NCBI RefSeq assembly: GCF_006715285.1
Contig: NZ_VFMX01000001.1
Coordinates: 3,596,001 to 3,660,000, forward strand
Source: Arthrobacter sp. SLBN-83
Lineage (GTDB): Bacteria; Actinomycetota; Actinomycetes; Actinomycetales; Micrococcaceae
Direction: 5' to 3'
DNA length: 64,000 bases
A model generated the notes under the pieces. The model searched no databases and was not told the DNA's origin. It saw nothing but the letters and a program-made list of their open reading frames with translations. Below are positions 27,970 through 36,599 of the stretch, in pieces. Both the position numbers and the translations under genes were made by a program. Numbering within the stretch: the stretch's first letter is position 1; each line of letters opens with the position of its first letter.

Positions 27970-29199
27970 ATGCCCAGCGTCCTTCCCCTCGGCGACCCGG
28001 CGCCGTCGGACGGTCTGCTGCCTGCACAGGCAGCTGACGGTGCGGCGGGCCGGGCATTCGGCCTGTATGTCCACATTCCCTTCTGCGCCGTGCGTTGCGG
28101 ATACTGCGACTTCAACACCTACACCGCCACGGAACTGGGCGGCGGCGCATCCCAGGATGCGTATGCCCAAACGGCGGTGTCGGAAGTGGCTCTGGCGGCC
28201 AGGGTGCTGACCGGTTCCGGCTTGCCGGAGCGGAAGCTCAGCACGGTTTTCTTTGGCGGTGGCACGCCCACGCTGCTGCCCGCAGACGACCTTGCGGCGA
28301 TCCTGCGCGCTGCGATCGACCAGTGGGGCATTGAGGACGGTGCCGAGGTCACCACGGAAGCCAACCCGGACTCGGTCACCCCTGAGTCCCTGGCCATCCT
28401 CAAGGAAGCCGGTTTCACGCGTGTGTCCTTCGGCATGCAGTCCGCCGTTCCGCACGTCCTCAAGGTCCTGGACCGCACCCACACGCCCAGCCGGGTTCCG
28501 CAGGTGGTGCGGTGGGCCCGGGAAGCCGGCCTGACTGTCAGCCTTGACCTGATCTACGGCACGCCGGGGGAGACGCTGGCCGACTGGCGCCACTCCCTGG
28601 AAACCGCCCTTTCCTACCAGCCTGACCACATCAGCGCATACGCGCTGATCGTCGAGGAGGGCACCAAGCTGGCAGCCCAGATGCGCCGTGGCGAGGTCCC
28701 GGGAATTGACGACGACGACCACGCCGACAAGTACGAGCTCGCCGACCAGCTCATCACCGAAGCGGGGCTCGGCTGGTATGAGGTCAGCAACTGGGCGCGC
28801 ACTCCGGAGCAGGCGTGCCGGCACAACCTCGCCTACTGGCGGGGAGACGACTGGTGGGGGATCGGGCCCGGCGCCCACTCCCACATGGGCGGGGTCCGCT
28901 GGTGGAACGTCAAGCACCCATCCGCCTACGCCAACCGGCTGTCGCAGGGGCTGTCGCCGGCTGCCGGCAGGGAAACCCTGGACGCAGAAACCAGGAAACT
29001 GGAAAAAGTCATGCTCGAGGCACGCCTGCAGTCGGGACTCGAGGTGTCAACGCTCAGCGCTGCGGGGCGGCACGAGGTGGCCGGGCTGATCGCGTGCGGC
29101 CTGGTGGAGCCCGCGGCCGCTTTCCGGGGACGCCTGGTCCTGACCCTCAAGGGCAGGCTGCTGGCAGACGCAGTGGTCCGCCGCATCCTCCCGGACTGA
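27970..29199 (+). CDS. hemW: HemW, radical SAM heme chaperone
   Basis: 409 residues. The radical SAM cluster motif CxxxCxxC is in HIPFCAVRCGYCDFNTYT (Cys 39, 43, 46), the extra Phe/Cys pattern after it fits HemW and HemN, and FFGGGTPTLL follows at about residues 96-105. The C-terminal HemN domain includes HNLAYWRGDDWWGIGPGAHS. It lacks the N-terminal extension of true HemN, so a heme-insertion chaperone is more likely than a coproporphyrinogen dehydrogenase. The lepA-hemW order is common. Confidence 0.92.
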   Translation: MPSVLPLGDPAPSDGLLPAQAADGAAGRAFGLYVHIPFCAVRCGYCDFNTYTATELGGGASQDAYAQTAVSEVALAARVLTGSGLPERKLSTVFFGGGTPTLLPADDLAAILRAAIDQWGIEDGAEVTTEANPDSVTPESLAILKEAGFTRVSFGMQSAVPHVLKVLDRTHTPSRVPQVVRWAREAGLTVSLDLIYGTPGETLADWRHSLETALSYQPDHISAYALIVEEGTKLAAQMRRGEVPGIDDDDHADKYELADQLITEAGLGWYEVSNWARTPEQACRHNLAYWRGDDWWGIGPGAHSHMGGVRWWNVKHPSAYANRLSQGLSPAAGRETLDAETRKLEKVMLEARLQSGLEVSTLSAAGRHEVAGLIACGLVEPAAAFRGRLVLTLKGRLLADAVVRRILPD

Positions 29200-29208
29200 C
29201 CTGGGCCG

Positions 29209-29619
29209 CTACTTAATCCAGCGCAGGTTGTACTGGTAGCGGTGCGGCTGGCCGCGGTTGACGTGAATGCCGGCGGCCACGGAGAAGCACGTGAGCGCCA
29301 CCCAGATCAGTGTGGCGATGACCGCGAAAATGTTCCCCACGTACGGAATGAAGACCAGGATGTTGGCCAACACCGCGGCGATGGTGGGCGGCAGGCTGAA
29401 GTTCAGCGCTTCCTTGGACTCCTGGGCGGTAAACGGCCCGCGGTCGCGGAAGATCAGGTAGATCAGCAGCGAGGGGATGCACCCCAGGATCCCGCCGAAG
29501 TGCGCCAGCGTGGCCCATTGGCGGTCTTCGCTGGCCGTAAGCGGCAGGGCGTTGGCGGGTACGCCATGGTACTCGGAACGGCCCTGGCCGTCCCTGTGAT
29601 CACGTGCGTTTTCTGCCAC
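29209..29619 (-). CDS. DUF4870 domain membrane protein
   Basis: 136 residues with three membrane segments after a polar N-terminus: SEDRQWATLAHFGGILGCIP, IAAVLANILVFIPYVGNIFA and ATLIWVALTCFSVAAGIHVN. The ERQWA-H-GG start and the NRGQPHRYQYNLRWIK end match the DUF4870 (Tic20-like) family, whose function is unknown. I chose the GTG at 29619 because AAGGA lies 8 bases before it; the frame is open to 29730 but that part overlaps the DUF3097 gene and looks non-coding. Confidence 0.8.
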   Translation of the reverse strand: MAENARDHRDGQGRSEYHGVPANALPLTASEDRQWATLAHFGGILGCIPSLLIYLIFRDRGPFTAQESKEALNFSLPPTIAAVLANILVFIPYVGNIFAVIATLIWVALTCFSVAAGIHVNRGQPHRYQYNLRWIK

Positions 29620-29695
29620 AGTCTGTGTCCTTCTGAGGTGCAAGTTGGTGCTGACTACTACCAAGAATACTGGCTTTGTGGCCGTTGCCCGCCCG

Positions 29696-30544
29696 TCAGG
29701 GCACGGTGAGGAAATCGATGACTTCCTCAACCCGGCCCAGCAGGGACGCTTCGAGGTCCGCGTACGTGCGTACGGCGCCCAGCAGCTTCTGCCATCCGAG
29801 GCCGATGTCTTCCTTTGTGGCGTGGGGCCAGCCGAAGGCTTTGAGGATCCCGGTCTTCCAGTCCTGCCCGCGGGGGATAGCGGGCCATTTTTCGATGCCC
29901 AGGACTGCAGGGCGGATCGCCTGCCAGACGTCCACGTAGGGGTGCCCGACGATCAGGACGTTTCCGGCCGCGCCCGGGGACGCCATGACGGCGTCGGCGA
30001 TCCGGGATTCCTTTGAATCGGGAACCAGGTGGTCCACCAGCACGCCGAGGCGGCGGCCCGGGCCGGGCCTGAACTCTGCGACGGCAGCGGCCAGGTCGTC
30101 GATGCCGTGGAGGGGCTCGACGACGATGCCTTCCACGCGCAGGTCGTCTCCCCAGACTTTTTCCACCAGTTCGGCGTCGTGCTTGCCTTCCACCCAGATC
30201 CGGCTTGCCTTGGCAACCTGGGCGCGCTGGCCCGAGACGCGCACCGAACCGGAGGCGGTCCTGCCGGCGGGAAGACCGACGGCGGCTTTGGGCGCCGGCG
30301 GCATCAATCGGATGGGCTGGCCCTCAAGGAGGAAACCGAACCCAAGCTTGAAGGACCGGGACTTTCCGCGGCGGTCCTCCAGTGCCACGACGTGCATTCC
30401 GCCGGACTTCTCCACACGGGTCACGGCGCCCACCCAGCCGGACTGTACTTCCTCAAGCACCATGCCGCGCTCCACGGCGACCTCGGGCAGCTCCGCCCGT
30501 GTGGGAGCGGAAATGCCCCGGGGGCCCCAGTTCTGGTAATCCAT
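29696..30544 (-). CDS. DUF3097 family protein
   Basis: 282 residues, soluble. It opens MDYQNWGPRGISAPTRAELP and has IWVEGKHDAELVEKVWGDDL (about residues 134-153), GVLVDHLVPDSKESRI and VLIVGHPYVDVWQAI. The EGKHD and VDHL-S-E stretches recall a TOPRIM-like fold, as in small nucleases and primases, but this is only suggestive. The family is restricted to actinobacteria and unassigned. Divergent from hrcA. Confidence 0.82.
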   Translation of the reverse strand: MDYQNWGPRGISAPTRAELPEVAVERGMVLEEVQSGWVGAVTRVEKSGGMHVVALEDRRGKSRSFKLGFGFLLEGQPIRLMPPAPKAAVGLPAGRTASGSVRVSGQRAQVAKASRIWVEGKHDAELVEKVWGDDLRVEGIVVEPLHGIDDLAAAVAEFRPGPGRRLGVLVDHLVPDSKESRIADAVMASPGAAGNVLIVGHPYVDVWQAIRPAVLGIEKWPAIPRGQDWKTGILKAFGWPHATKEDIGLGWQKLLGAVRTYADLEASLLGRVEEVIDFLTVP

Positions 30545-30623
30545 GGAATCGATCCGCCTAGCGCTAGCTCCTCAGCCCGGGAGTTTCGCCCGGAGCGGTA
30601 CCAATGCTAACAACGGGCCGAGG

Positions 30624-30629
30624 CATAAT
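30624..30629 (+). promoter_or_regulatory. -10 box of the hrcA promoter
   Basis: CATAAT lies just before the CIRCE element (30636-30662), so the transcription start would fall in the operator, as in other HrcA-controlled promoters. A clear -35 is not seen. Confidence 0.4.
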
Positions 30630-30635
30630 AGACTG

Positions 30636-30662
30636 TTAGCACTTAGGCATGTCGAGTGCTAA
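30636..30662. promoter_or_regulatory. CIRCE operator for HrcA
   Basis: TTAGCACTT-N9-GAGTGCTAA matches the CIRCE consensus TTAGCACTC-N9-GAGTGCTAA with one mismatch (last base of the left arm). It lies 57 bases before the hrcA start, so HrcA should repress its own gene and the dnaJ downstream until heat shock. Confidence 0.93.
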
Positions 30663-30718
30663 CCCCTGGGTGGCACCGGGCGGGGCGGGCGGCCCCGGAC
30701 CATGGATGGAGGTGGAGA

Positions 30719-31732
30719 GTGAGCGAGCCACGCAAACTGGAAGTACTGCGGGCCATCGTGGAGGATTACGTCCACTCCCGCGAACCGGTTGGGTCGAAGG
30801 CCCTGGTGGAGCGGCACCATCTTGGTGTTTCCAGCGCCACCATCCGCAATGACATGGCCGCCCTGGAGGACGAGGGGCTGATTACCGCCCCCCATACCAG
30901 CGCCGGCCGGATTCCCACCGACAAGGGCTACCGGCTCTTTGTCGACCAGATCTCGGCAGTCAAGCCCCTTTCGGCGGCAGAACGCCGTGCCATCCAGACC
31001 CTCCTGGAAGGCGCGGACGACCTCGACGACGTACTGGACCGCACGGTCCGGCTGCTGTCGCAACTGACCAACCAGGTGGCCGTGGTCCAGTACCCGCACC
31101 TGAGCAGGGCACTTGTCCGCCACATCGAATTCGTGCTGCTGGCACCGCGGAAGGTCCTCGTGGTCCTCATCGCCAACAGCGGCAAGGTGGAGCAGCGCGT
31201 CCTGGACGTCGGCCAGGACCTTGGCGACGACGCGCTGGCCGAGTTGCGCACCCGTTTCCTGGCTGCCCTGGGGGGAACCCGGCTGAGCCACCTCGCCCAG
31301 GCCCTTCCCGCCGTCGTGGCTGCAACACCCCACGCGCAGCGCCAGGCGGCACACGCGCTGGCACTCGGCCTGGAGGCGCTGGCCCAGAGCAGCCGGGAAG
31401 ACCGCATGGTCATGGCCGGCACCGCCAACCTCGCCAGGTCCAATGTGGACTTTCCCCTCAGCATCGGCCCTGTGCTGGAGGCGCTCGAGGAACAGGTGGT
31501 GATGCTGCGGCTGTTGAGCGAGATGGCCCAGGACCACCGGGGCGTGGCCGTCAGCATCGGAAGGGAGAACCCCTATGACGGCCTTGCCGAGGCCTCCGTG
31601 GTAGCCACCGGCTACGGTCCGGACAGCGCAGCCAAGGTAGGAATCCTCGGTCCTACCCGAATGGACTATCCCACCACCATGGCCGCCGTCAGGGCGGTAG
31701 CCCGTTACCTTTCCAGGATTTTGGGGCCCTGA
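30719..31732 (+). CDS. hrcA: heat-inducible transcriptional repressor HrcA
   Basis: 337 residues. The winged helix at the N-terminus reads [20 protein letters not shown] and [19 protein letters not shown]; the GAF-like C-terminal region contains [19 protein letters not shown] and [20 protein letters not shown], both HrcA hallmarks. HrcA binds CIRCE and is folded by GroEL. I chose the GTG at 30719 because it begins the conserved domain and follows GGAGGTGGA. First gene of hrcA-dnaJ-rsmE. Confidence 0.95.
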   Translation: MSEPRKLEVLRAIVEDYVHSREPVGSKALVERHHLGVSSATIRNDMAALEDEGLITAPHTSAGRIPTDKGYRLFVDQISAVKPLSAAERRAIQTLLEGADDLDDVLDRTVRLLSQLTNQVAVVQYPHLSRALVRHIEFVLLAPRKVLVVLIANSGKVEQRVLDVGQDLGDDALAELRTRFLAALGGTRLSHLAQALPAVVAATPHAQRQAAHALALGLEALAQSSREDRMVMAGTANLARSNVDFPLSIGPVLEALEEQVVMLRLLSEMAQDHRGVAVSIGRENPYDGLAEASVVATGYGPDSAAKVGILGPTRMDYPTTMAAVRAVARYLSRILGP

Positions 31733-31820
31733 CTCTTGGCCGCCGGAGCTTGCTCCGACTGTGGAACGAGAGCCCTGGCCGACCAACTGAACGCAGTACT
31801 ACAAGGAAGAGACACGAATT

Positions 31821-32948
31821 TTGAGCAGCCACTATGACGTCCTTGGAGTCTCACCCGAAGCTACAGGGGAAGAGATCAAAAAGGCCTACCGCAAGCTGGC
31901 CCGCACCCTCCACCCGGACGTTAACCCAGGTGCCGACGCTGCAGAACGCTTCAAGGCGGTAACGCACGCCTACGAGGTCCTTTCCGATCCCCAGAAGCGC
32001 AGGATCTACGACACCACCGGCAATGAAAACGGTACGGACAACGGCTTCGGCGGTGCCGGCTATGCAGGCCAGGGATTCGCGTTCCAGGACATCTTCGACA
32101 CCTTCTTTGGCGCCGGCGGCACTTCGGGCCCGGCGTCGCGTGTCCGCCGCGGCCAGGACGCACTCATCAGTGTCCGGATCGACCTCCGTGACGCCGTGTT
32201 CGGAGTCAACAAGAAGCTCGAGGTGGACACCGCCGTGGTCTGCCCCACCTGTGACGGATCATGCTGCCGCCCCGGGACCCAGCCGGAACGGTGCGACATC
32301 TGCGGCGGCAGCGGCCAGGTCCAGCGGGCGGTCCGCTCCATCCTCGGCCAGGTCATGACGGCAGCCCCCTGCGGCACCTGCGAGGGCTTCGGCACGGTCA
32401 TCAAGGATCCCTGCAACGAATGCAGTGGCCAGGGGCGCATCCGCAGCCGCCGGTCGCTGACCATCAAGGTTCCCGCCGGCGTCGCCACTGGTACCCGCAT
32501 CCAGCTCTCCGGCCAGGGCGAGGCAGGCCCTGCAGGGGGGCCGGCGGGTGACCTGTACGTGGAGATCCGCGTCAACAACGACCCCACGTACGTGCGCGAA
32601 AGCGATGATCTGCACGCCACCCTGCACATCCCCATGACCGCGGCGGCCCTGGGCACGGACGTCAGCCTGGAAACCTTCGACGGTACCCAGGAGATCGACG
32701 TGAAGCCGGGAACCCAGTCCGGCGAAATCATCACCCTGCGCGGTTTGGGTGTCACCCATCTGAGGGGCTATGGCCGCGGCGACTTGAAGGTCCATCTGCA
32801 GGTGGACACCCCGGCCAAGCTCGACTCCGCGCAGGAGGACCTCCTGCGGCAACTTGCCAAGCTCCGCGGTGAGCAAATCACCGAAGGCAAGTTGGCCGCC
32901 AGCGGCGGTATGTTCGCCAAGCTCCGGGACCGGTTCGGGAACCTGTAG
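31821..32948 (+). CDS. dnaJ: chaperone protein DnaJ (DnaJ2 type)
   Basis: Hsp40 co-chaperone of DnaK; 375 residues. The J domain with HPD (LHPDVNPG, about residues 31-38) is followed by a short Gly/Phe region and a zinc region with four CxxC repeats: CPTC, CDIC, CGTC and CNEC (about 144-212). The first repeat is [12 protein letters not shown] in place of the usual CxxCxGxG, with an extra Cys. TTG start at 31821 after AAGGAAGAGAC. The link to hrcA, not to dnaK-grpE, marks it as the second DnaJ of actinobacteria. Confidence 0.95.
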   Translation: MSSHYDVLGVSPEATGEEIKKAYRKLARTLHPDVNPGADAAERFKAVTHAYEVLSDPQKRRIYDTTGNENGTDNGFGGAGYAGQGFAFQDIFDTFFGAGGTSGPASRVRRGQDALISVRIDLRDAVFGVNKKLEVDTAVVCPTCDGSCCRPGTQPERCDICGGSGQVQRAVRSILGQVMTAAPCGTCEGFGTVIKDPCNECSGQGRIRSRRSLTIKVPAGVATGTRIQLSGQGEAGPAGGPAGDLYVEIRVNNDPTYVRESDDLHATLHIPMTAAALGTDVSLETFDGTQEIDVKPGTQSGEIITLRGLGVTHLRGYGRGDLKVHLQVDTPAKLDSAQEDLLRQLAKLRGEQITEGKLAASGGMFAKLRDRFGNL

Positions 32949-32950
32949 CG

Positions 32951-33730
32951 GTGAGCAACCCCGTCTTCTTCACCTCCGCCGGGTCCCTGGACGCAACGAC
33001 GCCGGGCCGCATGTTCGTCCTCGAAGGGGCGGAGGCGCGGCACGCCGTCACCGTGAAGCGGTTGGCGCCGGGCGAGGCCGTGGATATCGTCGACGGCGCC
33101 GGCACCCGGATGACCGGAAAAGTCGTCTCGGCCGCACCGTCCGGGCTCGAGGTGGAGTGCAGCAGCCTGACGGTGGAAGACAGGCCGGACATCCGGCTGG
33201 TACTGGTCCAGGCCCTGGCCAAGGGAGACCGTGACGAACTGGCCATCGAGACAGCCACCGAATTGGGCATCGACGCCGTGGTGCCCTGGCAGTCTGAACG
33301 GTCCATCGTCCGCTGGAAAGGCGACCGCGCAGCGCGGGCGCACGCCAAGTGGGAGTCAACAGTGACGGCGGCCGCCAAACAGGCGCGGCGTGCCTGGATC
33401 CCGGAGGTGCGGGCCGCCGTCGACACCACAGGGCTTGCCGCCGCCGTGGAAGCGGCGGACCTTGCGGTCATCCTGCATGAAGACGCCGTGCGGCCGCTGC
33501 GTACCGTCCTTGAGGCGTGGCAGGGGAGTGCAGGCACGGGCCCCCGTGAAATCCTGCTGATCGTGGGCCCGGAGGGCGGCATCAGCCCCCGGGAGGTAAC
33601 CAAGCTCTGCGACAAAGGCGCTGTGACGGCCCTGCTGGGGCACCATGTCCTGCGGTCCTCCACAGCCGGCCCGGCCGCCGTCGTGCTGGCCAGCGACATC
33701 CTTGGCCGTTGGACCGCTACCGGACCTTAA
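32951..33730 (+). CDS. rsmE: 16S rRNA (uracil-1498-N3)-methyltransferase
   Basis: SAM-dependent SPOUT methyltransferase acting on U1498 of 16S rRNA; 259 residues. The N-terminal PUA-like part includes EGAEARHAVTVKRLAPGE; the knot contains ALAKGDRDELAIETATELGI, VPWQSERSIVRWKGDR, LLIVGPEGGISPREV and LLGHHVLRSSTAGPAAV, the AdoMet-binding loops. Starts GTG 2 bases after dnaJ. Its last 14 bases overlap the convergent GerMN gene. Confidence 0.94.
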   Translation: MSNPVFFTSAGSLDATTPGRMFVLEGAEARHAVTVKRLAPGEAVDIVDGAGTRMTGKVVSAAPSGLEVECSSLTVEDRPDIRLVLVQALAKGDRDELAIETATELGIDAVVPWQSERSIVRWKGDRAARAHAKWESTVTAAAKQARRAWIPEVRAAVDTTGLAAAVEAADLAVILHEDAVRPLRTVLEAWQGSAGTGPREILLIVGPEGGISPREVTKLCDKGAVTALLGHHVLRSSTAGPAAVVLASDILGRWTATGP

Positions 33731-34685
33731 AGGACCTCGTGTCCTCGTTCTTGTCAGGCTCGCCGCCGGAGCCGGCCTGCGCTACCCGGAGCTCGTAGTC
33801 GCCTGGCGGCAGGTTAAGGCCAAGCGTGAAGGCGCCCGCCTGTCCCTGCTCCGCGCCGGCCGTGGTTTCACCGTTCAGGAACGGGGCCTTGCTGCCGCCG
33901 TCCCCCGTCCGAAGGAGCTGCCAGTGGAGCTTCGCCCCGGGGGAGGTGCTGCGTCCTGTGATCTTCACGCTGCCGCCCGGCACCTCGGCGTTCTCCTGGG
34001 GGTCGATAATCCATACCGGCGCCACCAGGCCTGCTGCCCGCGTCATGAGTGCGCCCAGCTGGATCTTTCCGAACGCGACGTAGTCCGTATGGCCGTCCAC
34101 CAGGATCCGGACCCGTATCTGCTGACTGGTGTCGATCAGACCCGAACTGGCCGCCGCTGCGGTGGCGGTGTAGATCAGCTGCTGGATGGCCCGCGCCGCC
34201 ATGTCTGCGTCGAGGTTGCTGTTAAAGGCGTCAGCGGAGACATCTACGGTGATGACATCCTTGCCTGAAATGGAAGTGGCCAGCTTGTCCGGGTTCTGCC
34301 AGGGTGTGAAGAAATCAGGGTCCAGGGGCTTCTCCGACATCATGGCGCGCAGGGCCCGGGTTACCGGGTTGTCCTGCTCGGGGACGTCCCGGAATTCACG
34401 GTAGAGGAAGATATTCGTACCGCTGCGGCCAATCCAGTAGACCGGGGCCTTGTTGGAGGACTGCGTGGTTTCCAGTGGGGCGCTGGTGGAGGGGGCGTCC
34501 GGCATGGTGCCCCCGGAGGCGGGGACCGATGCAGTGGTGCCTGCAGGTGAGGGCCCGCCCTCTGCCGTGCAGCCGGCCAGGATCGGAACAAGCACGAGGA
34601 TTCCCGCAAGGACAGCCGGGCGCACGCGGCCCATGGGTCGTCCTGCCCATTTGGGCGCAGAGGTTTCCGGCACTGTCCTGCCCAT
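33717..34685 (-). CDS. GerMN/Gmad2 domain lipoprotein
   Basis: 322 residues, exported. After a long n-region the lipobox PILAGC puts the lipidated Cys at residue 39, followed by a Ser/Thr/Pro-rich linker. A GerMN domain (about residues 82-200) contains YWIGRSGTNIFLYREFRDV and DVSADAFNSNLDADMAARAI; a Gmad2 immunoglobulin-like domain (about 222-320) has GLVAPVWIIDPQENAEVPGG and GDYELRVAQAG. Such proteins are cell-surface lipoproteins of unknown role. AGGA lies 6 bases before the ATG at 34685; ATG 34634 is also possible. Confidence 0.85.
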   Translation of the reverse strand: MGRTVPETSAPKWAGRPMGRVRPAVLAGILVLVPILAGCTAEGGPSPAGTTASVPASGGTMPDAPSTSAPLETTQSSNKAPVYWIGRSGTNIFLYREFRDVPEQDNPVTRALRAMMSEKPLDPDFFTPWQNPDKLATSISGKDVITVDVSADAFNSNLDADMAARAIQQLIYTATAAAASSGLIDTSQQIRVRILVDGHTDYVAFGKIQLGALMTRAAGLVAPVWIIDPQENAEVPGGSVKITGRSTSPGAKLHWQLLRTGDGGSKAPFLNGETTAGAEQGQAGAFTLGLNLPPGDYELRVAQAGSGGEPDKNEDTRSFKVR

Positions 34686-34998
34686 GTCCTTTCCTGGCGT
34701 GGCGGGCCGATCCCCCTGGCGGCCTGGCGTCCCAGCAGATGCTGGATTTCCAGCATTGCACAGGGGTGCGCGCGGTCAGCCGCTCTGTGCCTCCTTCCGG
34801 CCAACTGCAACTGGAACGATATGAGGCCGATATGAAGTTGATATCTAAGTTCTTGTTTAGGAGCCATTTCATGGGTGGCGTGGACGCTTCCAGAGAGCCG
34901 GATATCCGCTCCTTACCCGTGCTGGCGTAAGATAAAGGGATCGCTGGGCAGGGTGCACCGCGCAACGGGCACCGGCATCAGCCAAACGCAAACAAGTG
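34686..34998. other. 313-base intergenic stretch between a lipoprotein gene and phoH
   Basis: It must hold the divergent promoters of the lipoprotein gene and the phoH operon. It contains an AT-richer patch (about 34820-34870) unlike the surroundings and TAAGATAAAG at 34928-34937, a possible -10. A 32-codon frame at 34832-34930 (starting MKLISKFLFRSHF) is present without a convincing ribosome binding site; I do not call it a gene. Confidence 0.4.
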
Positions 34999-36129
34999 AT
35001 GTCGATCTTCGAGGGGACCACGGGCCTGCGGGCCAGCACCATGACTGAATCAGCAAATGGTAAGCGCCGGCTCAACACGGGCGAAGGCAGTCCGGGGGAA
35101 TTTCCCCACTCCATGCCCGGCACCCGGACCGAAGTTGTCCTCTTTGAGAACACAGACCAGATGGTTCAATCACTTGGCAGCCACGACGAGGCGTTGCGCT
35201 TCATCGAAGAGCAGTTTCCCGACGTCAATTTCCACGCCCGCGGCAACGAACTGTCCATCAGTGGCCCCGTCACGGACGTCCCCCGGATTATGCGGCTCCT
35301 TCAAGAGGTCCGCGGACTGGTGGCCAGGGGCACTGTCATCACGCCCGCGGTACTGCAGCAGCTGGTGTCGCTCCTGCGCACCCAGTCGCTGCAGAATCCC
35401 GTGGACGTGCTCACCCACGACATCCTTTCCAGCCGTGGCAGGACCATCCGGCCCAAAACGCTCAACCAGAAAAACTATGTTGATGCCATCGACGCCAACA
35501 CGGTGATCTTCGGCATCGGGCCCGCCGGTACGGGCAAGACCTATTTGGCCATGGCAAAGGCGGTCCAGGCGCTGCAGCAAAAAGAGGTCAGCAGGATCAT
35601 CCTCACCCGCCCCGCAGTGGAGGCGGGGGAGCGGCTGGGATTCCTGCCCGGCACGCTCAGCGACAAGATCGATCCCTACCTCAGGCCGCTCTATGACGCC
35701 CTGCACGACATGATGGACCCCGAATCCATTCCGAGGCTCATGGCAGCCGGCACCATTGAGGTGGCGCCGCTGGCCTACATGCGTGGGCGAACCCTCAACG
35801 ACGCCTTCATCATTCTCGACGAGGCCCAAAACACCACGCCGGAACAGATGAAGATGTTCCTCACCCGGCTCGGATTCGGATCAAAGATGGTGGTGACCGG
35901 AGACATCACCCAGGTGGACCTGCCGTTCGGCACCCGGTCCGGGCTGCGGATCGTTGAGGAAATCCTGCAAGGCATCGACGATGTCAGCTTCTCCGTCCTG
36001 GACGCCGCCGACGTTGTGCGGCACCGGCTCGTGGGAGACATTGTCAACGCCTACAGCATCTGGGACGAAACCCAGCGCAACCGGGTCAAGCACTCAGCCA
36101 GCAGGGAAAAGCGGGGGGAACACGCGTGA
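34999..36129 (+). CDS. phoH: PhoH family ATPase
   Basis: About 376 residues. The P-loop GPAGTGKTYLAMAKAV (about residues 174-189) is followed by RIILTRPAVEAGERLGFLPG, IEVAPLAYMRGRTLNDAFII with the Walker B FIILDEAQN (about 273-281), and MVVTGDITQVDLPFGTRSGL. The actinobacterial N-terminal domain reads DEALRFIEEQFPDVNFHARG. PhoH-like proteins are ATPases/helicases linked to RNA metabolism, consistent with YbeY next door. No Shine-Dalgarno marks the start: ATG 34999 and ATG 35041 are both possible. Overlaps ybeY by 4 bases. Confidence 0.93.
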   Translation: MSIFEGTTGLRASTMTESANGKRRLNTGEGSPGEFPHSMPGTRTEVVLFENTDQMVQSLGSHDEALRFIEEQFPDVNFHARGNELSISGPVTDVPRIMRLLQEVRGLVARGTVITPAVLQQLVSLLRTQSLQNPVDVLTHDILSSRGRTIRPKTLNQKNYVDAIDANTVIFGIGPAGTGKTYLAMAKAVQALQQKEVSRIILTRPAVEAGERLGFLPGTLSDKIDPYLRPLYDALHDMMDPESIPRLMAAGTIEVAPLAYMRGRTLNDAFIILDEAQNTTPEQMKMFLTRLGFGSKMVVTGDITQVDLPFGTRSGLRIVEEILQGIDDVSFSVLDAADVVRHRLVGDIVNAYSIWDETQRNRVKHSASREKRGEHA

Positions 36130-36599
36130 GCATCGAGGTCAACAACGAGTCCGGCATCCAGGTGGACGAATCGGAGCTCGTTGCCCTGTCGCGGTACATC
36201 TTTGAACAGCTCTACATCCACCCGCAGGCCGAACTTTCCATCCTCCTGGTGGACGAACCTGCTATGGAGAAGCTGCACATTGAACTGATGGATGAACCTG
36301 GCGCCACGGACGTGCTCTCGGTCCCCATGGACGAGCTGACCCCCGGGACCCCGGACCGGCCCACGCCCCAGGGGATGCTGGGCGACATCGCCATCTGCCC
36401 GCAGGTGGCCAAGGTCCAGGCCCGGAACGCCGGCCACTCACTCCAGGACGAGATGCTGCTGCTCACCACGCACGGCATCCTGCACCTGCTGGGCTACGAC
36501 CACGCCGAGCCGGAAGAGAAAGCCGAGATGTTCGGGCTCCAGCGCGAACTCCTCTCGGGCTTCACCGGCAAAGAAGCCCCCGCCGAGACAACCCAGTGA
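36126..36599 (+). CDS. ybeY: endoribonuclease YbeY
   Basis: Zinc-dependent RNase for 16S rRNA 3'-end maturation and ribosome quality control; 157 residues. The metal site HGILHLLGYDH (H-x3-H-x5-H, about residues 119-129) is intact and preceded by the family block ATDVLSVPMDE. Its GTG start overlaps the phoH stop and its stop overlaps the next start (GTGA at both joints), so phoH-ybeY-CNNM are translationally coupled. Confidence 0.95.
   Translation: MSIEVNNESGIQVDESELVALSRYIFEQLYIHPQAELSILLVDEPAMEKLHIELMDEPGATDVLSVPMDELTPGTPDRPTPQGMLGDIAICPQVAKVQARNAGHSLQDEMLLLTTHGILHLLGYDHAEPEEKAEMFGLQRELLSGFTGKEAPAETTQ

Noticed and set aside
34832..34930. 32-codon + strand frame (MKLISKFLFRSHF...) before phoH
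   Set aside because: Atypical base composition is notable, but there is no good ribosome binding site or known homolog; could be part of the phoH leader.
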